Assembly (NCBI GenBank): GCA_016287075.1
Contig: JAEEVC010000015.1
Coordinates: 1-64,000 of the forward strand
Source: Bacteroidales bacterium
Lineage (GTDB): Bacteria; Bacteroidota; Bacteroidia; Bacteroidales; UBA932
Direction: 5' to 3'
DNA length: 64,000 nt
Positions 30,282 through 40,662 of the stretch are shown one piece after another. Numbering within the stretch: position 1 is the first letter of the stretch; each line of letters begins with the position of its first letter. Below the pieces are notes generated by a model. That model ran no database searches. It saw only the letters and a program-made list of their open reading frames with translations, and had not been told where the DNA came from. A program made the translations under genes and the position numbers.

Positions 30282-31531
30282 ACCAGCGAACGATATCTGC
30301 GAATGGACCGCTTGACATCCCGCTCTTCCTTCACCTTCTTCGCCTCGATGTACTCTTCGTCGGAATAGAACAGGTAGAAAAACAGGCAGAGCCAGAGACT
30401 GTACTGGATGTCAAAGAAATAGGAAATGCTGAGCGTTCCGACCAGGATATTGGCCGCATTGGCCCTGACCACCAGGGAACGCAATCCGGACAATCCCCGG
30501 ATGCAGAACAGCAGGACGACGAACGCCGGAATGACGCCGAACTGATGCCAGAATCCGAGGAGTCCCAGGTCGCAGTTGAAAATACCTTCCTTCATCAGGT
30601 TTTCCATGATCGGGTGGACGTGACCGGATATGAATCCGTTCCCCCAGAAATAGGATGCCAGGCCGTTTTCGCCCGAAATGAAATAGTAGAAAGCCTTGAC
30701 GCGGTTGTAGTCCATATTGGTCAACTGCTCCGTCGTCTCATTGATCAGTCCCGTAATATATCCATTGGCCAGAACGACGAATATGACAAGGAATATCGCC
30801 ATCAGGGTTTCCGTAACGAGACGCCGGCCGGCATTCTTGTCCATGATGGCCGCCATCACAACTACGACGACGGAACTCATCAGCAGGGTCCGGCTCTGGA
30901 TGAGGAAGATATCGAAAAAGATGAAAGCGGACAGCAGCGCCCAACGGACCTTTTTCTTAAGATAACGGAGATCGTTCAACGCAAATATCAGCGCCGGGAC
31001 CAGGAACTGGTCGCCCGGCAGGCGGTGAACGATGTCGCTCTCTTCCATGAAATCGGTGTTTTCGGGTACGGGGACCCACTCCGGGCTCACGAACGTCACC
31101 CACAGCACCATGAAGAAGTAAATGGCCGCGAAAGCATAAAGCCCCCGTTTCAATTCGACCTTCGTAGGACGGATGGACAGGAGGACCGGATAAACCAGAT
31201 ACCCCAGGAACTGCCTGTATACGACTACGGAGTAATAAAGATGCTGCCCATAGTACAGGTAGGCGGGGACGAAAGACAGCAGCACGCCGGCCAGGATCCA
31301 CCACATCGGCTTCAACTTCGGGAACACGCCCAGGCGGATCTCGAATCCGACATTCCGGATGTATATCACCGCGAGGGCGACCATATATATGGTGAACGTT
31401 CCGTTCCCCTTCGTAACCGCCTCGAACGGAGTCAGACCGAACAGACCGGTCGATGCCAGAATCAGGATCAGAATGTCAATGCTGACATTGGTCCGTTCCC
31501 GTTTCTTTCTGATTACACCCCAATCACTCAT
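30278..31531 (-). CDS. Multi-spanning membrane protein, probable Wzy polymerase / O-antigen ligase-like
   Basis: About 10 hydrophobic segments and long periplasmic-like loop; position within the glycan operon. Confidence 0.7.
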   Translation of the reverse strand: MSDWGVIRKKRERTNVSIDILILILASTGLFGLTPFEAVTKGNGTFTIYMVALAVIYIRNVGFEIRLGVFPKLKPMWWILAGVLLSFVPAYLYYGQHLYYSVVVYRQFLGYLVYPVLLSIRPTKVELKRGLYAFAAIYFFMVLWVTFVSPEWVPVPENTDFMEESDIVHRLPGDQFLVPALIFALNDLRYLKKKVRWALLSAFIFFDIFLIQSRTLLMSSVVVVVMAAIMDKNAGRRLVTETLMAIFLVIFVVLANGYITGLINETTEQLTNMDYNRVKAFYYFISGENGLASYFWGNGFISGHVHPIMENLMKEGIFNCDLGLLGFWHQFGVIPAFVVLLFCIRGLSGLRSLVVRANAANILVGTLSISYFFDIQYSLWLCLFFYLFYSDEEYIEAKKVKEERDVKRSIRRYRSLV

Positions 31532-31534
31532 TTG

Positions 31535-32422
31535 CTATGACATTCGCAGGCCGGCGAAGGCACCCCGTACCATCGCCCAGCCGAAACGATAAAAACCCAT
31601 TTCCTTTCCGTGCATCACGGCGGACCGGATTTCGTCCAGCCCGCAGTATACACGCCTGAAAAACACACGGACCACCCGGGAGCGGGGGCCATATTTCCGG
31701 GCGATATAAACCGCATTCCGCCCCATCAGGTAGGCCGCCTGCGGATTACGGGCGGCCTTCCCGTCGCGGTTCACGTGCTGATGCCAGGCACATGCGCGGG
31801 AGGTCGCGCCCATCCGGTAGCCCAGGCGCTCCACCCGGATCCCCATGTCGATCTCGTCCGCATACATCATCAGCGACTCATCCTGGATCCCGAACCGTTC
31901 ATACAAGGCTCTCTTAGCCAGGAAAGCGCCGCCCGGCAATCCGGTAGCCCCTACCTCCTTCACTCCGACTTCCGACAGAGTCCGGCCGCTGTCATTCAGC
32001 ACGAAATCCAGATTCCTCGGATTGATGCTGCAGCCGAAGGAATCGATGACTTCCGAATCCTTCCGGAGCAGGACCGGAGAGACCATCGCCAGCTCCGGAT
32101 CCGAGTAAAGATAGTCATATAACACGCCCAATGCGCCGGGAGAGAGACGGACATCGTTGACGATCTGGGCGATGGCGTCCACCTCCGGATAGAGGAGGAC
32201 TTCCCGGAGGGCCAGATTGTAGGAAGCCATCATGTTACTGGTCGGGCTCCATAGCACCGTGGACCCGGGGAATGATTCCTGAAGGAGCGCGCTGTCCTCC
32301 TTGTCCCCGTTGTTGACGATGACGTGGAGATGGACCTCATCCCGATACTCCTGATAGTACCGTTGCCAGGCCTCCAGCCGGAAATGCTCCCGACAGAACA
32401 GCGTTATGACCGCAATCTTCAT
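31535..32422 (-). CDS. GT2 glycosyltransferase
   Basis: GALGVLYDYLYSDPELAMVSPVLLRKDSEVIDSFGCSINPRNLDF...GATGLPGGAFLAKRALYERFGIQDESLMMYADEIDMGIRVERLGYRMG. Confidence 0.85.
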   Translation of the reverse strand: MKIAVITLFCREHFRLEAWQRYYQEYRDEVHLHVIVNNGDKEDSALLQESFPGSTVLWSPTSNMMASYNLALREVLLYPEVDAIAQIVNDVRLSPGALGVLYDYLYSDPELAMVSPVLLRKDSEVIDSFGCSINPRNLDFVLNDSGRTLSEVGVKEVGATGLPGGAFLAKRALYERFGIQDESLMMYADEIDMGIRVERLGYRMGATSRACAWHQHVNRDGKAARNPQAAYLMGRNAVYIARKYGPRSRVVRVFFRRVYCGLDEIRSAVMHGKEMGFYRFGWAMVRGAFAGLRMS

Positions 32423-33390
32423 CTTCCCTTGGTGAACAGGTTCTTGAGCCGGTCCATCCGGTTCAGCACCTGGCGCTCCCGGATGTATCTTTTCCCAATC
32501 TGCTCCCGGTTCCTGCGCCAGGCCTTCTCCAGCGGCTGATCAAAGATGGCGGTAAGCCAGTTTTCCAGACACCGGATCTGTGAATCGACGGAGGGCGCGT
32601 CCGGCTGCAGCATCGGTTCCCTGAGATAGGCCATGTAAAGCGCGTCATCCGCATCGATCCGGGCCACTTCCTTCACGAGATCCTCCGGGGAGGCGAAGGC
32701 GGAGGCGTCGATGAACGCCTTCGGATTGAAAACCCGGGACACGTCCGGGTCGCCCCAATAAATCGGAACGGTCCGTGCAGCAAAGGCTTCCACGAGTTTT
32801 TCCGTCGTATAACCGCTGTGGCTCCCGTTTTCAAAACAAAGGGAAAACTTATGGCTCTTCTCGAAGGCCAGCTTGTCCGCCACCGGCCCGCCGACATTGT
32901 TCCGATACCGTCCTCCGGAGTCGACCGTGCGGTAAGCGCTCAGGGCATCGAAAGCCCGGTTCCGCACGGGATTGTCGGGATTGCTGACCACGAAACTGCA
33001 GAATCCGGTTTTTTCCGCGCCAAGGTCCCACCCTTCAGGAAGAAGGTGCTTCCCCACCGCCTTGTCCAGCATGGCGCGGTCATAGAACAGATAAAGAGGG
33101 AACCGCAGGTAGCGGTCGGCATATTCCATCCATTCGAAACCGATGGCATAATCGCAGGCGTTGAAGTCCGGAGCAAGATTCTCCCCGGTATGGAAGATCT
33201 TGACGCAACGGTCCGGAACCGTCCAATGGGACTCTCCGAACACGGAGAAGAATACGTAATCCGCGTCATCGCAGACCTCGACCTCATAATGCTTCCGCAG
33301 CAATTTGAGCGGAAGATACTCATCCCGGGAAGCGGAAAAACCGCTCCAGTAATCGAGGAAACGGACCTTGACGACTTTTCTATTCTCCAT
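32419..33390 (-). CDS. GT10-family fucosyltransferase
   Basis: KFSLCFENGSHSGYTTEKLVEAFAARTVPIYWGDPDVSRVFNPKAFIDA, the GT10 donor-binding signature. Confidence 0.93.
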   Translation of the reverse strand: MENRKVVKVRFLDYWSGFSASRDEYLPLKLLRKHYEVEVCDDADYVFFSVFGESHWTVPDRCVKIFHTGENLAPDFNACDYAIGFEWMEYADRYLRFPLYLFYDRAMLDKAVGKHLLPEGWDLGAEKTGFCSFVVSNPDNPVRNRAFDALSAYRTVDSGGRYRNNVGGPVADKLAFEKSHKFSLCFENGSHSGYTTEKLVEAFAARTVPIYWGDPDVSRVFNPKAFIDASAFASPEDLVKEVARIDADDALYMAYLREPMLQPDAPSVDSQIRCLENWLTAIFDQPLEKAWRRNREQIGKRYIRERQVLNRMDRLKNLFTKGR

Positions 33391-34840
33391 GGGGCTTTTG
33401 ATTCTTTTTGAGACCCGTCACCCGGGAAAGGACCTGAAGGACTTCCGGGTTCTTCATCACGAAGCAGGAGACGACGATGAAAAAAACGGCGGTGACGGAA
33501 CCGGTTATGCACAGCCTGAAGATGGATTTTTCGACCGGCAGCGCGTTGCACGCATACAGCAACGGGATCAAAGGGACATACGAGAGGACGGTTTTCAGCA
33601 GATCCGCAGCGGAAACGGGGAAACCGATCCTGCGCCGTACGGCAAACAGCGCCGCCAGGAACACGGCGAATTCGGCGCCGATCCATACCACGGCCGAACC
33701 GTTTGCGCCCATCCGCCCCACCAGCAGGATGCTCAGGAGGACGGCGACGGATGCACCGATGGCGGAATTCCGCAGGACCTTCTGGTCCATCTTCATCGGC
33801 ATCATGATCTGGATGATCAGAATCTGGTCCATGCCGGCGATCAGGATCATGGGAGAGACGATCTTCATCGGAAGGACCGCACCTTCATACCCGGATCCGG
33901 AGATGAGCTGGATGATGTCGACGGTGCAGATCTCCATCAGGATAAGGACAGGTATGCCCATCAGGAACAGCAGGTTGGCGGTTTTGCTGACATAGGACTT
34001 GAACTCCTCCGTCTTCCCTTCCGAAAGGACGGCGCTCATCCGCGGCAGAAGGACGGTCGCACACGCGGAGAACAAAGCCATCACGATGGACAGGATCTTG
34101 GTCGCGGAGGTATAGAAACCGACCTGGTCCGCATCGGTCCGGAGTCCGAGGTACATCACGTTGAACGAGGTGTACATCGAAGACAGGATAAAATTGAGAC
34201 CCAGGATGAAATACGGTTTGACAAACCCCTGCGGACGGACAAGGGACGGCTTAAAGGAGACGTACTTCCGGGAATGGATGGCATTCACCAAGGCGTTCGC
34301 GATAGCCGTAAGTGCCAGAAGGAGGAAATAAATCTCATAGTCGTCAGCCGTCCGGATAAAGAGGAATACGGAGACAACGTATAGTGTCTTGATGAGGATG
34401 GAACGCCTCGTAATATACTGGAACTGTTCGACACCCTGGTACAGCCATTCCAGAAACAGCCCGTTGGCGACCAGTTTGGCAACACCCACGAACAGCAACC
34501 GCCGGTATTCATACAGGGAGGGGACCAGGAATGTCACAACCAGCAATACGGCGGCGGCGATGAAGGTCGTCAGGGCATTCAGGGACAGGAGGCTGGAAAA
34601 CACCTGATTGAGGCGCGACCGGTCATCCCGTGCAACGGCGATTTCCCGGACGCCTAGGATGGAAATGCCCATCGTCGAGAATACGAGGAAATAGTTGACG
34701 ATGTTGTCGACGAAGTTGCAGATGCCGATATTCGTCACTCCCAGCACCCTGGATACGTACGGATACGTAATCAGGGGGAAGACATAGTTCGCAACCGTCA
34801 GGAGGGCGCTGTAGAAGATATTTTTCTTCAGGTTAGACAT
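33380..34840 (-). CDS. Oligosaccharide flippase (Wzx-like)
   Basis: LKKNIFYSALLTVANYVFPLITYPYVSRVLGVTNIGICNFVDNIVNYFLVFSTMGI. Confidence 0.93.
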   Translation of the reverse strand: MSNLKKNIFYSALLTVANYVFPLITYPYVSRVLGVTNIGICNFVDNIVNYFLVFSTMGISILGVREIAVARDDRSRLNQVFSSLLSLNALTTFIAAAVLLVVTFLVPSLYEYRRLLFVGVAKLVANGLFLEWLYQGVEQFQYITRRSILIKTLYVVSVFLFIRTADDYEIYFLLLALTAIANALVNAIHSRKYVSFKPSLVRPQGFVKPYFILGLNFILSSMYTSFNVMYLGLRTDADQVGFYTSATKILSIVMALFSACATVLLPRMSAVLSEGKTEEFKSYVSKTANLLFLMGIPVLILMEICTVDIIQLISGSGYEGAVLPMKIVSPMILIAGMDQILIIQIMMPMKMDQKVLRNSAIGASVAVLLSILLVGRMGANGSAVVWIGAEFAVFLAALFAVRRRIGFPVSAADLLKTVLSYVPLIPLLYACNALPVEKSIFRLCITGSVTAVFFIVVSCFVMKNPEVLQVLSRVTGLKKNQKPHGE

Positions 34841-35977
34841 CTATCTTCCCTTGTACATCTCCTCGTAATACTTCTGGTACTCCCCGCTTGTGACGTTGTC
34901 CAGCCAGTCCTGGTTGTCCAGGTACCAGCGGACGGTCTTTTCCAAGCCTTCCTCGAACTGGAGCGACGGTTCCCAGCCGAGCTCCTTCTGGAGCTTCGTG
35001 GAGTCGATCGCGTAGCGGAGGTCGTGGCCGGCACGGTCCGTGACATACGTAATGAGATCGTCATCAGCACCTTCCGGACGGCCGAGGAGGCGGTCCGTGG
35101 TACGGATGAGCGCCTTGACGATGTCGATGTTCTTCCACTCGTTGAAGCCGCCGATGTTGTAGGTCTCGGCAACCTTGCCTTCATGGAAGATCAGGTCGAT
35201 GGCCCGGGCGTGGTCTTCCACATAAAGCCAGTCGCGGACGTTTTCGCCCTTCCCGTAGACCGGAAGCGGCTTGCGGTGGCGGATATTGTTGATGAACAGC
35301 GGAATCAGTTTCTCCGGGAACTGGTAGGGGCCATAATTGTTCGAGCAGTTGGTCACGACGGTCGGCATGCCGTAAGTGTCGTGGAAAGCGCGGACGAAAT
35401 GGTCGCTGGAGGCCTTGGCGGCGCTGTACGGGCTGTGAGGCTGGTACTTCAGGTCTTCGGTGAAGAACTGCTCGCCGTATGCCAGGTGATGACTGCCGGA
35501 GGAGGCTTTCGTCGTGAAAGGCGGCTCGATCCCCTCCGGATGGGTCATTTCCAAGGCGCCGTACACCTCGTCCGTGGAAATATGGTAGAAGCGCTTGCCT
35601 TCATATTTCTCCGGCAGGCTTTCCCAGTAAAGGCGGGCCGCCTGCAGGAGGGAAAGCGTTCCCAGCACGTTCGTGCGTGCAAAGGTGAAGGGGTCCTTGA
35701 TGGAACGGTCGACGTGGCTCTCCGCCGCAAGGTGGATGACCCCGTCGACGCGCTCTTCCCGCATCAGGGCCAGCACGCCGTCGAAATCACAGATGTCCAT
35801 CCGGACGAAGCGGTAATTCGGACGGTCTTCGATATCCTTGAGGTTCGCGAGATTGCCCGCGTAGGTCAGTTTGTCCAGGTTGATGATCCGGTAGTCCGGA
35901 TACTTGTTCACAAGAAGCCGCACGACGTGGCTGCCGATGAATCCGGCGCCGCCGGTGACGAGGATCGTTCTGTTCAT
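34841..35977 (-). CDS. rfbB: dTDP-glucose 4,6-dehydratase
   Basis: ILVTGGAGFIGSHVVRLLVNKYPDYRIINLDKLTYAGN; YHISTDEVYGAL; SPYSAAKASSDHFVRAFHDTYGMP. Confidence 0.96.
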   Translation of the reverse strand: MNRTILVTGGAGFIGSHVVRLLVNKYPDYRIINLDKLTYAGNLANLKDIEDRPNYRFVRMDICDFDGVLALMREERVDGVIHLAAESHVDRSIKDPFTFARTNVLGTLSLLQAARLYWESLPEKYEGKRFYHISTDEVYGALEMTHPEGIEPPFTTKASSGSHHLAYGEQFFTEDLKYQPHSPYSAAKASSDHFVRAFHDTYGMPTVVTNCSNNYGPYQFPEKLIPLFINNIRHRKPLPVYGKGENVRDWLYVEDHARAIDLIFHEGKVAETYNIGGFNEWKNIDIVKALIRTTDRLLGRPEGADDDLITYVTDRAGHDLRYAIDSTKLQKELGWEPSLQFEEGLEKTVRWYLDNQDWLDNVTSGEYQKYYEEMYKGR

Positions 35978-36510
35978 AACTCTCTCAGCAAGGGATGATT
36001 CCGGTCTTTCGCGGAAAGCAGGACGCGGTCGGCGGGAATCCGCCAGTCGATGGCGAGGTCCGGATCGTCCCAGGCCACGGCACCCTCCGCTTCCGGATGG
36101 TAATAATTGTCACATTTATATTGGAACACAGCCGTTTCCGAAAGGACGGAGAAGCCATGTGCGAATCCGCGGGGGATGAACAGCTGCCGGTGGTTCTCCC
36201 CGGTGAGTTCGACGGAAGCATGCCGGCCATAGGTCGGAGACCCCGGACGGAGATCTACCGCCACGTCGAGGACGCGGCCTTCGACAACCCGGACGAGCTT
36301 CGCCTGCGCCCACTCCCCTTTCTGGAAATGGAGACCGCGCACGACGCCGTAGGAGGAACGGCTTTCGTTGTCCTGGACAAAGTCCACCTCGCCGACGGCA
36401 TCGGTGAAGGCCTTGCGGTTGAAGGCCTCGAAGAAATAACCCCGGCTGTCGCCGAAAACGCGCGGCTCCAGGATCAGGAGGCCGGGGATACCGGTTTCAA
36501 TGACATTCAT
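35974..36510 (-). CDS. rfbC: dTDP-4-dehydrorhamnose 3,5-epimerase
   Basis: DSRGYFFEAFN, VDFVQDNESRSSYGVVRGLHFQ, LFIPRGFAHGFSVLSE; start at MNVIETGIPG. Confidence 0.95.
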   Translation of the reverse strand: MNVIETGIPGLLILEPRVFGDSRGYFFEAFNRKAFTDAVGEVDFVQDNESRSSYGVVRGLHFQKGEWAQAKLVRVVEGRVLDVAVDLRPGSPTYGRHASVELTGENHRQLFIPRGFAHGFSVLSETAVFQYKCDNYYHPEAEGAVAWDDPDLAIDWRIPADRVLLSAKDRNHPLLREL

Positions 36511-37379
36511 AACCTTTCCATGCATTTTTTCAGGGAGTCATACCAGTGCGGGACCGTGATCCCGAAGGTCTGCTTCACCAGGGTTTTGTCCAGGACGGAA
36601 AAATGCGGCCGGCGGGCCTTGGAGGGGAATTCGTCGCTGTGGCATGGCCGGATGTCGCAGGTGTTGCCGCTCAGGTCGCGGATGGCGCAGGCGAAATCAT
36701 ACCAGGAGCAGACCCCCTCGTTCGAATAATGGTAAACGCCGGTCTTTCCGAGCTGTCCGGTTTCGATGACATGCAGGATCAGCGCTGCCAGGTCGGCCGC
36801 ATACGTCGGTGTGCCCACCTGGTCGAAAACCACGTTCAGGCTGTCCCTGTCCGCCGTCAGCTGGCGCATCGTCTTGACGAAATTCTTCCCGAAGGGGGAA
36901 TAGAGCCAGGCCGTCCGGAACAGGATGTACCGGCACCCGGCGTCTTTCACGGCCTGTTCTCCCTGGAGTTTCGTGACGCCGTACACCCCAAGCGGGTCCG
37001 TCGGCCAGTCCTCCCGACAGGGCAGGCAGCGCTCTCCCTGGAAAACGTAGTCCGTCGAGATATGGATGAGCGTCGCCCCGCGCTCCTTCGCCGCCTCGGC
37101 GAGGATGCCGGGGGCGACATGGTTCAGCAGGTCCGCGAGGGCGTAATCATCCTCCGCTTTGTCCACGTTCGTATAGGCCGCGCAGTTGACAATCAAGTCG
37201 ATCCGCTCGGAATCGCAGATCAGCCGGACGGCATCCCGGTTCGTGATGTCGAGGTAGGTGGTATCGACACCCGGAATCCGGGAGACATCCGTAAAGAGGA
37301 AACGGTGGGCGGAGCGGAGCGAGGCTTCGCGCAGTTCCGTCCCAAGCTGGCCGTTGGCACCGGTAACAAGGATGTTCAT
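36507..37379 (-). CDS. rfbD: dTDP-4-dehydrorhamnose reductase
   Basis: MNILVTGANGQLGTELRE; NCAAYTNVDKAE; ISTDYVFQGE; start at MNILVTG. Confidence 0.95.
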   Translation of the reverse strand: MNILVTGANGQLGTELREASLRSAHRFLFTDVSRIPGVDTTYLDITNRDAVRLICDSERIDLIVNCAAYTNVDKAEDDYALADLLNHVAPGILAEAAKERGATLIHISTDYVFQGERCLPCREDWPTDPLGVYGVTKLQGEQAVKDAGCRYILFRTAWLYSPFGKNFVKTMRQLTADRDSLNVVFDQVGTPTYAADLAALILHVIETGQLGKTGVYHYSNEGVCSWYDFACAIRDLSGNTCDIRPCHSDEFPSKARRPHFSVLDKTLVKQTFGITVPHWYDSLKKCMERL

Positions 37380-37479
37380 AAATATAAAATACTCCCATTC
37401 CCCCGGCTTCCTGAAGCAGTCGAGGGGATGAATCCCGCGGCGCAAACTCCTGTCCAGGAGCGCTTTCCGAGGGATTTAT

Positions 37480-38205
37480 CTACTCTTGCCCGGCCTCACG
37501 ACACATCAGGTCGGAGAGCAGGCCGATCGTCTTCTTGTCCAGGACCTTCTTCGTGTCCTGCTCCTGCAGGGCATGGAAACGGTGGCAATCCGATCCCACC
37601 ATGCAGTACCATCCGCGGCCGAGCAAATACTCCGCCCGCTCCTTCGAATCATTCCGGTAGGAGCCGACGATCGACGGAAGGTTCAGTTGCAGCAAGACGC
37701 CCATCTCATGGAGGCGCTTGTAATCATCTTTCCGCATGTAGCGGTATCTTTCCGGATGGGCCAGGATGGGGCGGTATCCGGCCGCCAGCGTCCGCTCGAG
37801 CACACCCCATAGGTCAATAGGCGGAGACCAGGTCGAAGTTTCAACCATCACGTGATCTTCGCCGTGCGTCAGCAGGTCTTTGGCGGCGAGGCGTTCCTCA
37901 TAGAGGTTGTCCATCATGTATTCGGCGGCCAGCCCGAAAGACAGGCCGCCCTTGTATATGGCCGACAGTTCGGCAAAGCGCTGCCGGATGCCGTCCGTGG
38001 TATTCGGCACATCCTCCATCACATGGGGGGTGAACCAAAGGGTTTTCAGGCCCTGTTCCTCCAGCCAGGCGAGGATGGAGAGGGAATCTTCCGGCGTCTT
38101 GACCCCGTCGTCGAGGCCATAGAGGATATGGCTGTGGTTGTCGACGGCGCCCTGGAGCAGGCCGCTGCCGACAACCGAGTCTTTATTCCGGAAGAGTCCG
38201 AACAT
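37480..38205 (-). CDS. CpsB/CapC-like PHP tyrosine-protein phosphatase
   Basis: VDNHSHILYGLDDGVKTPEDSL; FTPHVMEDVPNT; PILAHPERYRYM; GSDCHRF. Confidence 0.88.
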   Translation of the reverse strand: MFGLFRNKDSVVGSGLLQGAVDNHSHILYGLDDGVKTPEDSLSILAWLEEQGLKTLWFTPHVMEDVPNTTDGIRQRFAELSAIYKGGLSFGLAAEYMMDNLYEERLAAKDLLTHGEDHVMVETSTWSPPIDLWGVLERTLAAGYRPILAHPERYRYMRKDDYKRLHEMGVLLQLNLPSIVGSYRNDSKERAEYLLGRGWYCMVGSDCHRFHALQEQDTKKVLDKKTIGLLSDLMCREAGQE

Positions 38206-38210
38206 CCCGC

Positions 38211-40634
38211 CTATGCCTTCTTGTCTTCCTCTCCCGTCGAACCGTAGCCGTAGCCATAGCCGTAACCATAGCCGTAGCCATAGCCATAGCCCTTTGCCTG
38301 ATAGGTATCGACACCGTTGAGGATGATGGCCATGCGGTTATACTTCCCGTCCTCGTGCATCGTTTCAACGGCAGGGAGCGCACGCTTGTCGAACATCTCC
38401 GCCCTGATGATGAACAGCGAGATGTCGGCGCAAGGGGCGACGATGGAGGTATCCGCCACCAGGTCGACCGGAGGGCAGTCCAGGAAAACATAGTCGAACT
38501 TGTCGCGCAGACCGTTGATCATCTCGGAGAAACGGTCGGAGACCAGCAGTTCCGCAGGGTTCGGAGGGAGGGAACCGACCGGCAGCAGGAAGAGCGAATC
38601 CTGGACGGTACGGATGGACGAAAGGAGGTCGTCGTGCTTGCCGTTGAGATAGGAGGCGACGCCGGACGAATTCATTTTCAGCGTCTTGCTGAGGGTCGCC
38701 TTACGAAGGTCCAGGTCGACCATCAGGACCCTCGAGCCCTTCAGGGCCATCGAAGCGGCGAGGTTCAGCATGGTGAAGGTCTTACCGGCATTGGGATTGA
38801 ACGAGGTCGTCAGGATCACCTTGTCGTTGCCGGAACCCGAATGGATCATCAGGTCGAGGTTGGTACGCAGGACGCGGAAGGCCTCGTTGATCATGTCACG
38901 CTTGCCGCTCTGGACATAGACCCGGGTATGGGTGTCGTCGAACTTGTCCGCCCGCAGGCGCTGCCAGTAATTGCCGTTGATACCGATCTGGGGAATCTCC
39001 GCCAGGAACGGCGTGGAGAGGGTAGCCAGGTCATTGCGGCCGTGGACGGCGTTGTCAAGAACCTTGCGCACGTAGAAGTAGGCGAAAGGAATGCCGAATC
39101 CGAGCACGAGGGAAATCAGGATGATCATCACCCGGTTCGGAGCGACCGGCTTGGACGTACCGGTAGGCCGCTGGATCAGACGGGTGTTTCCGACGGTCAG
39201 CAGGCTCTGGAGTTCATTTTCCTCCCGTTTCTGGAGCAGGAAGATGTAGAGCTGCTCCTTGACCTTCTGCTGGCGCTCGATGGAGAGGAGTTCAAGTTCC
39301 TGTCCGGACGTGGAAGAAAGGCGGCTCAGGATGTCACGTTCCTGATTGTTGATCTTGTTGACCTCCAGCTGGAGCATGGAAATCAAATTGTCGATGGAGC
39401 GGTTGATGGAGACCTTGTAGGCGTCCAGCGTGTTGTTCAGGTCCTGCACCAGCGGGTTGGCCGCACTCGACAGGGCCAGAAGGCGCTCCCGTTCCAGGTA
39501 GGCGCGGTTGTATTCCGCGATCTGCAACTCCACCTTGTCGCCTTCGATTCCCATATTGGCGGGAATCATGTCGTCCGCGTGGGTGGGATCGTTGATCCAG
39601 CTCTTGATCGAACGGGCCACTTCCAACTGCTTGGATTTCTCGAAGGCCTGGGTCGAATAGATGCTGGACTGCTGGATGATGGCGTTGGCCGTAGACTGGA
39701 TGTTCGTCAGGCCGTGGGCTTCCTTGTAGTCCTTCAGGTCGGATTCGATGCCGCCCAGTTCCCTTTCAATGACATTCAGACGGTCGTTGATGAACTCGGA
39801 GGTATTGCGGGCGGAACGGTTCTTGTCCGTCACCCACATGTCATTGTAAATGTCCAGCAACGTCGAAAGGATGCTTTCGGCGCGGGCCGGGAAAACATCC
39901 TGCAGGGAAAGGACGACGACGGAAGACTGCTTGCTGGAGAGGGACGAAGTCAGCCGGCCGCAATAACTCTTGGCACGGACGGCGGCGGGGACCCAGGAGA
40001 TGGAAATCACGTCGTTCCAATCACTTATATGCGATGTCGGGATAAAATACAGCGGGCCCACGGGCGTCTGGATGGTGTCGTTCAGGACACCGTCAATCCG
40101 CTCCTTGGACAGCGGTTCTTTCCCGACGTGGAACGACTCGAGGCGGAAGGAGTTCTCGCCGGTCTTGACCAGGTCGAAGGAGAAGGAGGACGCGGTGACA
40201 GGCTGGCAGATCGTCATTTCGACCGGCGTGTTCTTGTACATCTCGCGCCAACGGAAGAACTGCCTGTCCACGTACATCGTTTCCAGATTCAGCCGCTCGA
40301 CCACCTGCTCCATCAGGTCCGGGGAGGCGAAGGCCTCAACCTCGTTATCGACATTGGTGCCCTGGGAATAACGGCGGTAGCCGCCCGTAAAGGCCGTCAG
40401 GTCCCGCATCATCGAGTTCTGCGAATCTTCGTCCACGATGACCTTTTCCGTCCGGACGAAGGAATTCGGAATCTTATAAAGGCGCATTCCCGCAAAGGCG
40501 AGGAACACCAGGAGCGAGAAGATGTACCACCATTTGTGTTCCCAGATCAAGCCCCAGAGATCGGACATCTGCAGGGACTTCTCTTCATCTGTATTCGTTA
40601 CGACGGGAAGGGCGTTCTGTTTTGCGTCAGCCAT
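38211..40634 (-). CDS. Wzz/Wzc-type polysaccharide co-polymerase and BY-kinase with (GY)n C-terminal tail
   Basis: Wzz N-terminus; LTTSFNPNAGKTFTMLNLAASMALKGSRVLMVDLDLRKATLS; DYVFLDCPPVDLVAD; tail GYGYGYGYGYGYGYGYGYGS. Confidence 0.93.
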   Translation of the reverse strand: MADAKQNALPVVTNTDEEKSLQMSDLWGLIWEHKWWYIFSLLVFLAFAGMRLYKIPNSFVRTEKVIVDEDSQNSMMRDLTAFTGGYRRYSQGTNVDNEVEAFASPDLMEQVVERLNLETMYVDRQFFRWREMYKNTPVEMTICQPVTASSFSFDLVKTGENSFRLESFHVGKEPLSKERIDGVLNDTIQTPVGPLYFIPTSHISDWNDVISISWVPAAVRAKSYCGRLTSSLSSKQSSVVVLSLQDVFPARAESILSTLLDIYNDMWVTDKNRSARNTSEFINDRLNVIERELGGIESDLKDYKEAHGLTNIQSTANAIIQQSSIYSTQAFEKSKQLEVARSIKSWINDPTHADDMIPANMGIEGDKVELQIAEYNRAYLERERLLALSSAANPLVQDLNNTLDAYKVSINRSIDNLISMLQLEVNKINNQERDILSRLSSTSGQELELLSIERQQKVKEQLYIFLLQKREENELQSLLTVGNTRLIQRPTGTSKPVAPNRVMIILISLVLGFGIPFAYFYVRKVLDNAVHGRNDLATLSTPFLAEIPQIGINGNYWQRLRADKFDDTHTRVYVQSGKRDMINEAFRVLRTNLDLMIHSGSGNDKVILTTSFNPNAGKTFTMLNLAASMALKGSRVLMVDLDLRKATLSKTLKMNSSGVASYLNGKHDDLLSSIRTVQDSLFLLPVGSLPPNPAELLVSDRFSEMINGLRDKFDYVFLDCPPVDLVADTSIVAPCADISLFIIRAEMFDKRALPAVETMHEDGKYNRMAIILNGVDTYQAKGYGYGYGYGYGYGYGYGSTGEEDKKA
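38241..38292. repeat. 6-bp tandem coding repeat for Gly-Tyr tail of the Wzc-like kinase
   Basis: Plus strand ccgtagccgtagccatagccgtaaccatagccgtagccatagccatagcc. Confidence 0.9.
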
Positions 40635-40662
40635 ATTGCGTTGAGATAAAAGGATTCTGTGT

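Noticed and set aside
38355-40649. 764-aa plus-strand ORF opposite the Wzc-like gene
   Set aside because: Antisense artefact; no domain motifs.
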